A stretch of DNA of 34,126 nt, from the NCBI GenBank assembly GCA_964427955.1, contig CAYRWY010000015.1:1-34126 (forward strand), given 5' to 3'. Shown here one piece after another: positions 16,801 to 24,005 of the stretch. Below the pieces are notes generated by a model, which was not told the origin of the DNA, made no database searches, and saw nothing but the letters and a program-made list of their open reading frames with translations. Each line of letters begins with the position of its first letter. Position 1 is the stretch's first letter. This DNA comes from JACRBK01 sp964427955 (GTDB lineage: Bacteria; Chloroflexota; Anaerolineae; Aggregatilineales; Aggregatilineaceae). The position numbers and the translations under genes are program-made.

Positions 16801-18339
16801 CCGGTCGGCGATCCGCTCACCGGCCATACCGACGCGGTTTACAGCGTGACTTACCGCCCGGATGGCACGCAGTTAGCTTCGGGCAGTGCCGACAATACCA
16901 TCCGCCTGTGGGACGCCGCGACGGGGAAGCCAGTGGGCCAACCCTGGGAAGGACACACTAACTGGGTGTGGAGCGTGGCGTTCAGCCCGGACGGGAATCA
17001 ACTGGCGTCAGGCAGCGCGGATAACACGATCCGTGTATGGGACGTGACGACCGGAGAGACCGTCCTCGGTCCGCTGGCCGGACATACGGATTGGGTGCGC
17101 AGTGTGGCCTACAGCCCGGACGGAAGCTGGATCGTCTCCGGCAGCGCGGATGCCACGGTGCGGGTCTGGGAGGCGTCCAGCGGCGAACCGGTACTCGCGC
17201 CGCTGTCCCAGCACCACGATGCCGTGTGGGGCGTGGCGTTCAGCCCCGACGGTCACACCCTGGCGTCGGGCAGCGCCGACACCCGCGTAATTCTCTGGGA
17301 TTTGCGAACCCCTGATCCGCTGTGGCAGTTGATCGGCAGCCATCAAGAGCCGGTGTTCGGCGTGGCGTTCAGCCCGGATGGCCGGCGGTTGGCCTCCGCG
17401 GGCGGCAGCCTCTCCGGCGGCGGACAGGATAACGCGATCCGGCTTTGGGATACGGCGACGGATCGCGCCGTCGGGACACTGGCCGGGCACACGGATACGG
17501 TGAGCGGGATCGCGTTCACCCCGGACAGCCAGACTCTGGTATCGGCCAGCTACGATCGCACTCTGATCGTGTGGGATGTGGCGTCGGACAGTCCGCGCTT
17601 CGATCCTTTGACGGGGCACCTCCAGCCGATCACCGCCCTGGCGGTCAGCGCCCAGGCGGCGGCTTCCGGCAGCGACGACGGCCAGATTCTGCTCTGGGAT
17701 ATGACCGTCACGCCGCCGACCTCGGTCACGTTGACCGGTCCGGCCCAGGGAGTCACGAGTCTGGCGTTCAGCCCGGACGGGAAGACCCTGGTATCCGGCT
17801 ACATGGACGGGACGCTGGTCTTGTGGGACGCGGCGCAGCAGCGGCCTCTCCAGGAACCGCTCCAGCAGCACACCGACGCCGTGACGAGTCTGGCGTTTAG
17901 TCCCGATGGGACGCTGCTGGCGTCGGGCAGCCGCGATAAGACCATCATTTTGTGGAAAACCGCCTCCTGGGAGCCTGCTCGTTTGCCGTTGGTGGCACAC
18001 ACCAACTGGGTGTTGAGCGTCGCCTTCAGCCCGGACGGGACGCTGTTGGCGTCGGGCAGCCGCGATGGTTCGATCATCCTGTGGGACGTGGCGTCGGGGC
18101 GTGCGCTGGGTCTGCCGCTCCGGGGGCATACGGGATGGGTGCTGAGCGTGGCTTGTAGCCCCGATGGGCGGACGCTGGCGTCGGGCAGCACTGATAACAC
18201 CGTCGCGCGCTGGCAGGTGAACGTCCCGGCCTGGGAAGAAAAAGCCTGTGACCTGGCGCATCGCAACCTGGACGCTGCCGAGCAGGAGCGGTATTTCGGC
18301 GCGTGGCCCTACACGCCGACCTGCCCGCTGACGCCTTGA
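13825..18339 (+). CDS. Ser/Thr protein kinase - nSTAND ATPase - TM - 14x WD40 fusion
   Basis: The 1504-residue protein has four parts. A Hanks-type kinase spans about 1-275 with VAIK lysine K41, H133-Q-D135-L-T-P-A-N140 as the catalytic loop, DFG at 153 and APE. The loop has Gln for the HRD arginine and Thr for the usual lysine, but keeps Asp and Asn. An nSTAND1-type NTPase begins at NPYKGLRPFDEADAKDFFGR, with Walker A GPSGSGKSS (365-373) and Walker B LLVIDQFEEL (about 451-460). A transmembrane helix lies at about 769-788. Next come a coiled linker and 14 WD40 repeats (about 862-1467), enough for two seven-bladed propellers, and a short cap ending in YTPTCPLTP. STAND proteins oligomerise after the sensor domain binds a ligand, so a WD40-gated, membrane-anchored signalling kinase is inferred. 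The ligand and targets are unknown. The ATG at 13825, directly after GAGGGGAAA, is preferred to the GTG at 13810. Confidence 0.92.
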   Translation: MADLNGQEIRGYVIQELIATGGFAAVYRALQTAVGREVAIKVVLPKYANNPDFVRRFEVEAQLVARLDHLHIVPLYDYWREPNNAYLVMRWLRGGNLLRSIQRHGPWELLATARLLDQVTAALTAAHRHGVIHQDLTPANILLDEENNAYLADFGIAHDLIRNLAKIELEDQRLYGSPSYIAPERVRREPVSPQTDIYSLGIILYQILTGDLPFKAPTDTTLISKHLTEPIPPLQLHRADLPDELNSIILRAAAKDPKDRYTTALSLAGDFRRLLVDLEGGTEFPYYAEGPLAESVPVRRERTLVIDGTSTLAVNALQPANPYKGLRPFDEADAKDFFGRDRFVQRLVGRLAEDVEGSRFLAVVGPSGSGKSSVVKAGLVPALRRGPLPGSNRWFVAKMVPGDRPFQELEWALLSVAFGDTTSFFDQLREGPQGLGTVVKGILPETESQVLLVIDQFEELFTLVQDEAERTLFLQSLHAAVADPASQLRVVITLRADFYDRPLLYPGFGELVRNRTEVVLPLTPGEIQEVILSPAEQAHLVLEPDLVAEVVSDVTTQPGALPLLQYTLTELFEQRTEYVLTLLSYRSSGGVLGTLARRAEEIYTGLDPAQQAVARQLFLRLVNLGEEGEETRRRVRWAELTSIAKVDRAVMQTVLDTFGRFRLLTFDRDAATREPTVEVAHEALLRQWARLREWLAEDRESLLAQRRLALSAEEWIKSDRHNSFLTGGARLVQFEQLLSSETLSLTDHELEYLQTSIAARQRAVRWRRLAVAGLAVAALVFLVLAIFALDRQRQADKARHEALVERDRADEQSQVSRSRELAMTALTQQDQLDLSLLLGVEAFKVRDTLEARDSLLTALGSAPYLVTFLHDNTSPVRAVAFSPDGTRLASSSRDGMVVLWDAASHRSLLQFVASQGDRINALAFSPDGARLATGGDAGLIQLWDANTGSAIGSSWTGHEGAIWSLTFSPDGARLVSGGADGTIRQWDAGTGEPVGDPLTGHTDAVYSVTYRPDGTQLASGSADNTIRLWDAATGKPVGQPWEGHTNWVWSVAFSPDGNQLASGSADNTIRVWDVTTGETVLGPLAGHTDWVRSVAYSPDGSWIVSGSADATVRVWEASSGEPVLAPLSQHHDAVWGVAFSPDGHTLASGSADTRVILWDLRTPDPLWQLIGSHQEPVFGVAFSPDGRRLASAGGSLSGGGQDNAIRLWDTATDRAVGTLAGHTDTVSGIAFTPDSQTLVSASYDRTLIVWDVASDSPRFDPLTGHLQPITALAVSAQAAASGSDDGQILLWDMTVTPPTSVTLTGPAQGVTSLAFSPDGKTLVSGYMDGTLVLWDAAQQRPLQEPLQQHTDAVTSLAFSPDGTLLASGSRDKTIILWKTASWEPARLPLVAHTNWVLSVAFSPDGTLLASGSRDGSIILWDVASGRALGLPLRGHTGWVLSVACSPDGRTLASGSTDNTVARWQVNVPAWEEKACDLAHRNLDAAEQERYFGAWPYTPTCPLTP
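16420..18225 (+). repeat. Tandem WD40-coding repeats (14 units)
   Basis: Within the kinase gene, 14 units of about 129 bp encode ...AFSPDGxxLASGSxDxTIxLWD.... Units 4-5 and 12-13 are especially alike (SGSADNTIR and LLASGSRD recur), pointing to recent duplication or conversion. Unit 8 carries a Gly/Ser-rich insertion (GGSLSGGGQD), and unit 10 has lost the SPDG turn. Confidence 0.85.
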
Positions 18340-18429
18340 CCGTCTGCCGGAAGTGGGCTATCTTGGAAAGCAGTCGATGGCCGGACCCGCTCCGGTTGTC
18401 GTCCTGTCTGAGTATCCAAGGAGAAAACA

Positions 18430-19302
18430 ATGAGAACTTACTGGCGGTTGCTAATGGTATTCATGGTGTCCGTTGGTTTGTTGGGGGCAGTGGGCGGCGC
18501 GTCCGCTCAGGATGAAGCGGCTTTCAAAGAATACGTTGTGACCCTGGATAACGGGATCGTCGGCACGGTCGTGGAGCCTCAGGCCGAGGGGCCGGTCCCG
18601 GCGGTGCTCATGCTGCACGGTTTCGCCAGCTCGCGCGACGAAGTCGGCACCATGTATAAGAATCTGGCGGCGGCGCTGGGCAACGAGGGCATCGCGTCCC
18701 TTCGCATCGATTTTCGCGGCTGGGGCGAAAGCGCCGGGAACATGGTGGACAGCACCGTGCAGGGGCAGGTGGAAGATGCCGGGACGGCGTACAATTATCT
18801 GATCGCCCAGCCGTTTGTCGATGCCACCCGGATCGGCGTGATCGGCTTCAGCCTGGGCGCCAGCATCGCCGTTTTTTCGGCGGGCGAGCATTCGGAGTGG
18901 TACCAGTCGATGGTGCTGTGGTCGGGCGGAACTGATCTGCCGGGCATTTTCCTCGACGAACTGGGCCAGGAGAATTTCGACAAGGCCGCGGCGGATGGAC
19001 AGGTCGAGATCGACCTCGGCTGGCGTAAGGTCACTCTGGGCGCGGGCTTCTTCACCAGCCTGGCACAGTACGACGCCGAGGCCGAATTCGTCAAGTATCA
19101 GGGCAGCTTCCTGGTCGTCGCCGGTACCGAAGATTTCTCGGCGGATTACATCGACTGGTACCGCGAGAACGCCCAGGGCGCGCTGCGGGCCTCGTTCCTG
19201 GTGCCGGGGGCGGATCACATCTACCTGGTGCTGACCGAGGATCAGACCCTGGCGAATCTGGTCATCCGGCGCACCGCGGAGTGGTTCAAGCTGTCTTTCT
19301 AG
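18430..19302 (+). CDS. Secreted alpha/beta-hydrolase
   Basis: The 290-residue protein has a signal peptide (likely cleaved after ASA at about 26) and a serine hydrolase fold. The oxyanion-hole segment MLHGFASSRDE comes first, then the nucleophile elbow GFSLGA with S141. A probable acid is D235 in AGTEDFSADY, and the histidine is H263 in PGADHIYL. RIDFRGWGESAG is typical of the family. This resembles bacterial esterases and dipeptidyl-peptidase-like hydrolases of the DUF/'alpha/beta hydrolase' group. The substrate cannot be named. AAGGAG (18418-18423) precedes the ATG at a good distance. The gene follows the kinase gene by 90 bp with no terminator between, so cotranscription is possible. It ends in a strong terminator. 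Confidence 0.85.
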   Translation: MRTYWRLLMVFMVSVGLLGAVGGASAQDEAAFKEYVVTLDNGIVGTVVEPQAEGPVPAVLMLHGFASSRDEVGTMYKNLAAALGNEGIASLRIDFRGWGESAGNMVDSTVQGQVEDAGTAYNYLIAQPFVDATRIGVIGFSLGASIAVFSAGEHSEWYQSMVLWSGGTDLPGIFLDELGQENFDKAAADGQVEIDLGWRKVTLGAGFFTSLAQYDAEAEFVKYQGSFLVVAGTEDFSADYIDWYRENAQGALRASFLVPGADHIYLVLTEDQTLANLVIRRTAEWFKLSF

Positions 19303-19324
19303 CGACTCTGATCCGGTGATTATG

Positions 19325-19357
19325 GGGCCGCCTGCCAGTTGAGGCGGCCCTTTTGCT
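19325..19357 (+). terminator. Rho-independent terminator after the hydrolase
   Basis: GGGCCGCCT / AGGCGGCCC form a perfect 9-bp stem (19325-19333, 19342-19350) with an 8-nt loop, followed by TTTTGCTTTT. Confidence 0.9.
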
Positions 19358-19428
19358 TTTCTCCGGCGGGCATCTGCGCTAGGATAGAGCGGTGGTTGAG
19401 GCGAAACAACTTTCTTAGGCAGGGGCAG

Positions 19429-20964
19429 ATGCTTGCGACGGTTCATTCATGCGCACTGGTCGGTCTGGATGGCGAAATCATCAAGGTCGAGGTCGATTTT
19501 TATCCTCATTCACTGCCTGCTTTCACCGTGGTCGGCCTGCCCGACGCCGCCGTGCAGGAAAGCCGCGAGCGCGTCCGGTCCTCGATCCGCAACAGCGGGC
19601 TGCAATTCCCGAACAAACGCTATACCGTGAATCTTGCGCCCGCCGATCTGCGCAAAGAAGGCCCCGCCTACGATCTGCCGATTGCAATTGGCGTCCTGGC
19701 GTCTACGGATCAGGTGCCGCTCGGGCGGCTGGTGAATGCGCTGTTCATCGGCGAGTTGTCGCTGGATGGCAGTATTCGCCACGTCAAAGGCATTTTGCCG
19801 ATTGCCCACCGTGCCTGGCAGGATGGGTACGAGTGCATCTACGTCCCCGAAGAGGACGCCCCCCAGGCAGCGCTGGTGCCCGAGATTGACATCATCCCGG
19901 TGCGCTCGCTGGGTCAGTTGGTCGAGCATCTCTACGAACTCCAAATCATTCCGCCCGTGCTGCGCAGCGAGCTGGATCTGCACGTCCCGCCCGACCTGGA
20001 CGGCCTGACCGATTTTGCCGACGTCAAAGGGCAGGAGCACGTCAAGCGGGCGCTGGAAGTCGCCGCCGCCGGGTCGCACAACGTCTTGATGGTCGGGCCG
20101 CCCGGCGTGGGCAAGACCCTGCTCGCCCGCGCGCTGCCTGGCATTCTGCCGACCATGACCCTGGACGAGGCGCTGGAAGTCACGCGCATCTATTCTGTGG
20201 CCGATCTGCTCCCTGCCGACAAGCCGCTCATGCGCGTGCGGCCTTTTCGCGCGCCGCACCACACCGTCAGCGAGGCCGGGCTGGTGGGCGGCGGATCGTG
20301 GCCGCGTCCCGGCGAAGCGTCGCTGGCTCATCGCGGCGTCTTGTTTGCCGACGAGATCTTGGAATTTGGCAGCCATACCCTGGAAGTGCTGCGCCAGCCG
20401 CTCGAAGACAAGGTCGTGACCATCAGCCGCGCCCGCGTCTCCTTGTCGTTTCCGTCGAATTTCATGCTGGTCGCCGCGATGAATCCCTGTCCGTGCGGCT
20501 ACTACGGCGATGCGCTGCGCGAATGCACCTGTTCTCCGGCGGAGATTCGCCGCTACCAGCAGCGGCTTTCCGGCCCTCTGCTGGACCGGATCGACATCCA
20601 CATCGAGGTGCCGCGCGTGGACTATGATAAGCTGACGGATGATCGCCGCGGGGAGCCGTCGGCGGCGATCCGTGACCGGGTAGAGGCGGCGCGTGAGCTT
20701 CAGCGCCACCGTTTTCGCGACAATCCCCGCTTGCAGTCCAATGCCGACATGGGGGCCAGCGACATCCGGACCTACTGCCAGCCCGATCCGGCAGCCCAGC
20801 AGCTCCTCAATACGACCTTGCGGCAGATGCAACTCAGCGCGCGCGCCTATCACCGCATCCTCAAGCTGAGCCGGACCATTGCCGATCTGGCCGGGAGCGA
20901 CATCATCGCGATCACGCATCTGGCGGAGGCGATCCAGTACCGTCCCCGTAAAGCCAGTTATTGA
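19429..20964 (+). CDS. YifB/ComM-family Mg-chelatase-like AAA+ ATPase
   Basis: The 511-residue product has the three YifB/ComM parts. The N-terminal Lon-protease-like (ChlI) domain holds FTVVGLPDAAVQESRERVRS, the signature of the family. The AAA+ Mg-chelatase module has Walker A GPPGVGKT (about 223-230) and the Walker B segment GVLFADEILEF. A Cys cluster follows at AAMNPCPCGYYGD...CTC, then the C-terminal Mg-chelatase domain. In Gram-negative transformable bacteria ComM is a branch-migration helicase that aids integration of donor DNA. In most other phyla the role is untested. The frame is open back to 19339, but that crosses the upstream terminator, whereas ATG 19429 follows AGGCAGGGG. With comEC 16 kb upstream, this is the second competence-associated family in the window. 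Confidence 0.93.
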   Translation: MLATVHSCALVGLDGEIIKVEVDFYPHSLPAFTVVGLPDAAVQESRERVRSSIRNSGLQFPNKRYTVNLAPADLRKEGPAYDLPIAIGVLASTDQVPLGRLVNALFIGELSLDGSIRHVKGILPIAHRAWQDGYECIYVPEEDAPQAALVPEIDIIPVRSLGQLVEHLYELQIIPPVLRSELDLHVPPDLDGLTDFADVKGQEHVKRALEVAAAGSHNVLMVGPPGVGKTLLARALPGILPTMTLDEALEVTRIYSVADLLPADKPLMRVRPFRAPHHTVSEAGLVGGGSWPRPGEASLAHRGVLFADEILEFGSHTLEVLRQPLEDKVVTISRARVSLSFPSNFMLVAAMNPCPCGYYGDALRECTCSPAEIRRYQQRLSGPLLDRIDIHIEVPRVDYDKLTDDRRGEPSAAIRDRVEAARELQRHRFRDNPRLQSNADMGASDIRTYCQPDPAAQQLLNTTLRQMQLSARAYHRILKLSRTIADLAGSDIIAITHLAEAIQYRPRKASY

Positions 20965-21041
20965 GGCCCATTTGTCCGTTTTCGAGTGCTCTGCTAGCAC
21001 CACTCTAGCTCGATTTCTTCCGTCTGCGGGTAGGGGGAACG

Positions 21042-21203
21042 ACGGAAGATCTAGGTGGTCGAGTAGTGTGCGGCTGCGAACTGCGCGAATTCATCGGTCG
21101 GGGGGGCGGCGCAGTCTATCGCGCTGTCCAGCGCACGCCTCAACGCGAAGTCGCCGTCAAGATCATCAGTTTGCCCAAACCGGCTGCGCGGCTGACCGGT
21201 TGA
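21042..21203 (+). pseudogene. Remnant of a Hanks-type Ser/Thr kinase gene
   Basis: The frame reads (ACG)-EDLGGRVVCGCELREF, then IGRGGGAVYRAVQR, TPQREVAVKII and SLPKPAARLTG, then TGA. This is the glycine-rich loop and the VAVK lysine of a bacterial Ser/Thr kinase, with spacing like the intact kinase at 13825 (ELIATGGFAAVYRALQTAVGREVAIK). AGGGGGAACG precedes an ACG exactly where ATG is expected, so the start codon appears lost by a T-to-C change. Everything after the first kinase strands is missing, and the stop lies inside a hairpin. It fills most of the 267-bp gap between the YifB gene and the next gene. The bases 20965-21041 show nothing else. A short functional peptide is unlikely. Confidence 0.75.
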
Positions 21204-21225
21204 TCGCGTGACCAACCGGTCAGCC
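21190..21225. repeat. Long perfect inverted repeat (hairpin)
   Basis: GGCTGACCGGTTG (21190-21202) and CAACCGGTCAGCC (21213-21225) are perfect 13-bp arms around a 10-nt loop. No U-tract follows on either strand. It could still stop or pause transcription between the convergent YifB/remnant and PPOX genes, or be the old terminator of the deleted kinase gene. Confidence 0.8.
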
Positions 21226-21231
21226 CGTGTC

Positions 21232-21648
21232 CTATTCCATGACCTTGAACACCTTCTTGATCGTGAAGCGAATCGCCTGGTGGGGTCCCCAGGTGATGAT
21301 GTCGCGATCCGCCTGTTCATGATCGTCGCGGTAGCGATAGGCGATCCGGGTGACCAGCTCGAAGTCCGGGACGCTCTCTAGCGTGTAGTCCCCCTGGAAC
21401 AGGTAGCAGGTCTGGTATTCCCGGTGCAGCTTATCGACCGGGTCGCCGCCGATCACCAGCGCGCCTTTCGGGTTAGCTCGAATGTTCTTGAACTTGTGAG
21501 ACTGGTAGCCGGAGGCGATCAGGATGTCGTCGCCGTCCAGCATGTACCACACCGGCACGGTATGGGGATAGCCGTCCGGCCCGATGGTGGTCATACGGGC
21601 GACCAGGCGTTGTTGGAGAAACGCGCGAACCGTGTCGTCCAGGTGCAT
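21232..21648 (-). CDS. PPOX-fold (pyridoxamine 5'-phosphate oxidase-like) flavin/F420-binding protein
   Basis: The 138-residue protein has the split-barrel fold pattern of the PNPOx-like family: ARMTTIGPDGYPHTVPVWYM near the start, then ILIASGYQSHKFKNIRANPK, the phosphate-binding strand-turn seen in F420- or FMN-dependent members. Family members reduce or oxidise small molecules with F420, FMN or bind haem. The split into subfamilies cannot be made safely by eye, although the 'SxKxKNIRxNP' segment is common in F420-dependent reductases. The ATG at 21648 follows GGGAGGATGAC on the minus strand, a good ribosome site. The gene is divergent from the EamA transporter gene. Confidence 0.8.
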   Translation of the reverse strand: MHLDDTVRAFLQQRLVARMTTIGPDGYPHTVPVWYMLDGDDILIASGYQSHKFKNIRANPKGALVIGGDPVDKLHREYQTCYLFQGDYTLESVPDFELVTRIAYRYRDDHEQADRDIITWGPHQAIRFTIKKVFKVME

Positions 21649-21672
21649 GTCATCCTCCCTTTAGTCCTTTTG

Positions 21673-21690
21673 CACGAAAAAGTGTTCGTG
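21673..21690. repeat. Small inverted repeat in the PPOX/EamA divergent promoter region
   Basis: CACGAA-AAAGTG-TTCGTG. It contains TTTTGCACGAAAAA, close to the TTTTTCACGAAAAA of the repeat at 12315-12330. It is a possible operator; the site is short, so chance is not excluded. The right arm could double as a -35-like TTCGTG 18 bp before TACACT for the transporter gene. Confidence 0.3.
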
Positions 21691-21758
21691 AACTCCTGCG
21701 CGGTGCGCTACACTCCAGGCGTTCACGCTATGCCATCATAGAAAGCTGTTCCCATCGT

Positions 21759-22697
21759 ATGCGTACCAGTCTGTCCGAAACCGTCCTCGCTCGTGATGCA
21801 GATCGCGAGCTGCTGTGGGCGCGCCTGCGGGTGCTCTTCACGGTCATCGTGTGGGGTGCCTCGTTCGTCACCACCAAGATTATTGTAGAACAGATCGATC
21901 CGCTGGTGCTCGTGCCCATGCGCACCCTGGGCGGGGCCGTGGTGCTGGCCGCGCTGCTCCGGCGCCGCGGGCAGTGGACCGGCGTGATCCGCGAGCGGCG
22001 GCTGTTGGCCGACCTGGCCGTGCTGGCCTTTGTCGGCGTGGCGCTCCATCTCACGATCCAGGCGGTGGGGTTGAAGTTCACGACTGCCAGCAACACCGGC
22101 TGGATGGTGTCTCTGACCCCGATCTTCATCGCGCTGTTGGCCTGGCGCTTCCTGGGCGAGACCTTTGGCCGCTGGCAGATCGCGGGTTTCGTGCTGGCGA
22201 TCATCGGCGCGCTGCTGATCGTGATCGCGCGGACGGGCAGCCTGAAGATTTTCGGGTTGCCCAGCACGCGCGGCGATCTGCTGGCTTTTTCCAGCGCCAT
22301 CACCTGGGCGGTCTTTTCGGTGCTCAGCAAGCGCACGATGGGCAAACGTCCCCCGGCGGTGCTGATGGTCCACGTCATGGCGTTGGGCTGCCTGATGACG
22401 CTGCCGCTGTTCGTCGTCCGCGAGGGGTGGCAGGCGTTCACCCAGCTCAACCTCAAGGGGTGGCTGGCGCTGGCCTTCACCGTCTTCTTCATTGCGTCGC
22501 TGGCCTACCTGTTCTGGTACGACGCGCTGTCCAGGCTCAAGGCGTCGCAGGTCGGCGTGTTTCTCTACATCGAGCCGTTGGTGACGGTGGGGCTGGCGGC
22601 GCTCGTGTTGGGCGAACCGCTGCGCCCGCTGATGCTCCTGGGCGGGGCGGCGATCCTGGGCGGCGTGTGGCTGGTGTCGTTCCACCGCGGTGCGTGA
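21759..22697 (+). CDS. EamA/DMT-superfamily transporter
   Basis: The 312-residue membrane protein has ten hydrophobic segments in two EamA repeats. The first begins FTVIVWGASFVTTKIIVEQI, the second near GDLLAFSSAITWAVFSVLSK, both typical EamA openings (W..sf...k). The C-terminal YIEPLVTVGLAALVLGEPL is the usual E-P-L motif of the second repeat. DMT proteins export metabolites such as amino acids, purines or drugs. The substrate here is not readable. The ATG at 21759 has no clear Shine-Dalgarno, so the exact start is less sure. The stop directly abuts the stop of the convergent phosphatase gene within TGATCA. Confidence 0.88.
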   Translation: MRTSLSETVLARDADRELLWARLRVLFTVIVWGASFVTTKIIVEQIDPLVLVPMRTLGGAVVLAALLRRRGQWTGVIRERRLLADLAVLAFVGVALHLTIQAVGLKFTTASNTGWMVSLTPIFIALLAWRFLGETFGRWQIAGFVLAIIGALLIVIARTGSLKIFGLPSTRGDLLAFSSAITWAVFSVLSKRTMGKRPPAVLMVHVMALGCLMTLPLFVVREGWQAFTQLNLKGWLALAFTVFFIASLAYLFWYDALSRLKASQVGVFLYIEPLVTVGLAALVLGEPLRPLMLLGGAAILGGVWLVSFHRGA

Positions 22698-23918
22698 TCA
22701 GCCGGTGCGCTGCGCGACGAGCAGGGTGATGTCGTCGAACTGCGGAGCGGCTCCCATGAACTGCCGCAGCGTCTGAACCAGGGCGTCCAGCAGATCGGGC
22801 GCCGTGCCGTGCTGGTGGGCTTGAATGGTTTCCAACAGCCGCGCGGTCCCGAACTCGCCGCGCCGGATGTCGCGCGCTTCGTTGACGCCGTCGGTGTAGA
22901 GCACCAGGGTATCTCCCGGCTGCAACTGGACCGTGCCGCGCCGCCAGCTCACTTCTTCGAAGATGCCGATCGGAATCCCCGTCTTGCCCAACTCCTGGTA
23001 GCTCTCGGTCTGCGCCCGCAGCACATAGGCCGGGTTGTGCCCGCCGTTGGCATAGGTCAGCGTCCCCGCCGCGTCCAGCACGCCGTAGAAGATTGTGACG
23101 AACTGGTCGGACCCGGCGTCCTCCAGCGCGCGCAGATTGGTCATGCGCAGGGCTTCTTCGGGTGCGTCGGGGAACTGCCGCGCGAAGGTGCGGATCAGCG
23201 TCCGGCTGACGGCCATGTACAGGGCCGCCCCGGTACCCTTATCGACCACGTCCGCGATCAGGATGCCCAGCCGCCCTTCGCCTAGCGGGATGAAGTCGTA
23301 GTAATCGCCCGACGTTTTACGTGCCGGGATCAGCGTTGCTGCCAGGTCCCACCCGGCGAGGTCCGGAATCGAGCGGGGCAGCAGGCGCGCCTGGATCTGC
23401 GCCGCAAATTCCAATTCCGCGTTCAGTTGCTCCTCCACGCGGGTGACGCTGTCCAGATCGTTGTCGGACGAGCGCAGCCGCGCGCTGAGCGTGGACATCA
23501 GGCTCATCGCCAGTTCAGGATGCTCGCCCAGCAGCTTGCGCAGGGCGGGGCGCTCGACCGAGAGTGTCTGCACGGTGTCCAGCGCGACGACCGTGGCCGA
23601 GCGAGGCTGGTCTTCCAGCAGCGCCATCTCGCCGATGATCTCGCCGCTGAGCCGGTGCGTTAGCACCATCGGCGCGTCCAGATCGCCCTTGAGAATAGCG
23701 ACGTGGCCGGATTGGATCAGCACCATGTTGCTGCCGCCGTCGCCTTCCTGAAAGAGGATCTCGCCCGGTTGGAACGTGTACTCGTCCAACGCGCCGGTCC
23801 GGCACAACAGCGCGAACAACTCGGCCAGCACCGGATCAGGTCCAGTGACTGGTGTCTTGGGCTGGTTTTTCTGAAGGGCGAGCAGGTGTTCCAGTTGTCG
23901 AGGGGTGAGCGCAGGCAT
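22698..23918 (-). CDS. Cyclic-nucleotide-binding domain - SpoIIE-type PP2C phosphatase
   Basis: The 406-residue protein joins a CNB/Crp-like sensory domain at about 45-165 (FQPGEILFQEGDGGSNMVLI, then LSGEIIGEMALLEDQPRSAT, which is the phosphate-binding cassette) to a PP2C phosphatase of the SpoIIE/RsbU type at about 205-405. The metal-binding aspartates are present: TSGDYYDFIPL, IADVVDKGTGAALYM, LYTDGVNEAR and FDDITLLV. Such proteins usually dephosphorylate a STAS-domain anti-anti-sigma factor and so switch on a sigma factor or another partner-switching target. No STAS or RsbW-type gene is in the window. The GEMALL-PRSAT cassette suggests a real cyclic nucleotide can bind. ACAGGAA lies before the ATG. 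The gene is third in a same-strand cluster with the fusion phosphatase (87 bp upstream) and the PHP gene. Confidence 0.9.
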   Translation of the reverse strand: MPALTPRQLEHLLALQKNQPKTPVTGPDPVLAELFALLCRTGALDEYTFQPGEILFQEGDGGSNMVLIQSGHVAILKGDLDAPMVLTHRLSGEIIGEMALLEDQPRSATVVALDTVQTLSVERPALRKLLGEHPELAMSLMSTLSARLRSSDNDLDSVTRVEEQLNAELEFAAQIQARLLPRSIPDLAGWDLAATLIPARKTSGDYYDFIPLGEGRLGILIADVVDKGTGAALYMAVSRTLIRTFARQFPDAPEEALRMTNLRALEDAGSDQFVTIFYGVLDAAGTLTYANGGHNPAYVLRAQTESYQELGKTGIPIGIFEEVSWRRGTVQLQPGDTLVLYTDGVNEARDIRRGEFGTARLLETIQAHQHGTAPDLLDALVQTLRQFMGAAPQFDDITLLVAQRTG

Positions 23919-23936
23919 CGGCGTTCCTGTGGATAG

Positions 23937-23956
23937 GGGCGCTGCTTGTCGCGCCC
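23937..23956. repeat. Short GC-rich hairpin between the two phosphatase genes
   Basis: GGGCGC (23937-23942) and GCGCCC (23951-23956) form a 6-bp stem with an 8-nt loop in the 87-bp gap. There is no U-tract on the minus strand, so it is not a clear terminator. It may modulate read-through or simply reflect base composition. Confidence 0.3.
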
Positions 23957-24005
23957 GTGTTGGATGGTAATTGAATTGTCGCTGGTTTGGCGGCGAATCG
24001 GCAAG

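Noticed and set aside
16420..18225. CRISPR-like or satellite repeat
   Set aside because: The periodicity is that of WD40 codons in one open frame, with no short identical repeats or unique spacers.
18340..18429. Terminator between the kinase and hydrolase genes
   Set aside because: Only a 5-bp CCGGA/TCCGG inverted repeat without a T-run is present, too weak to call.
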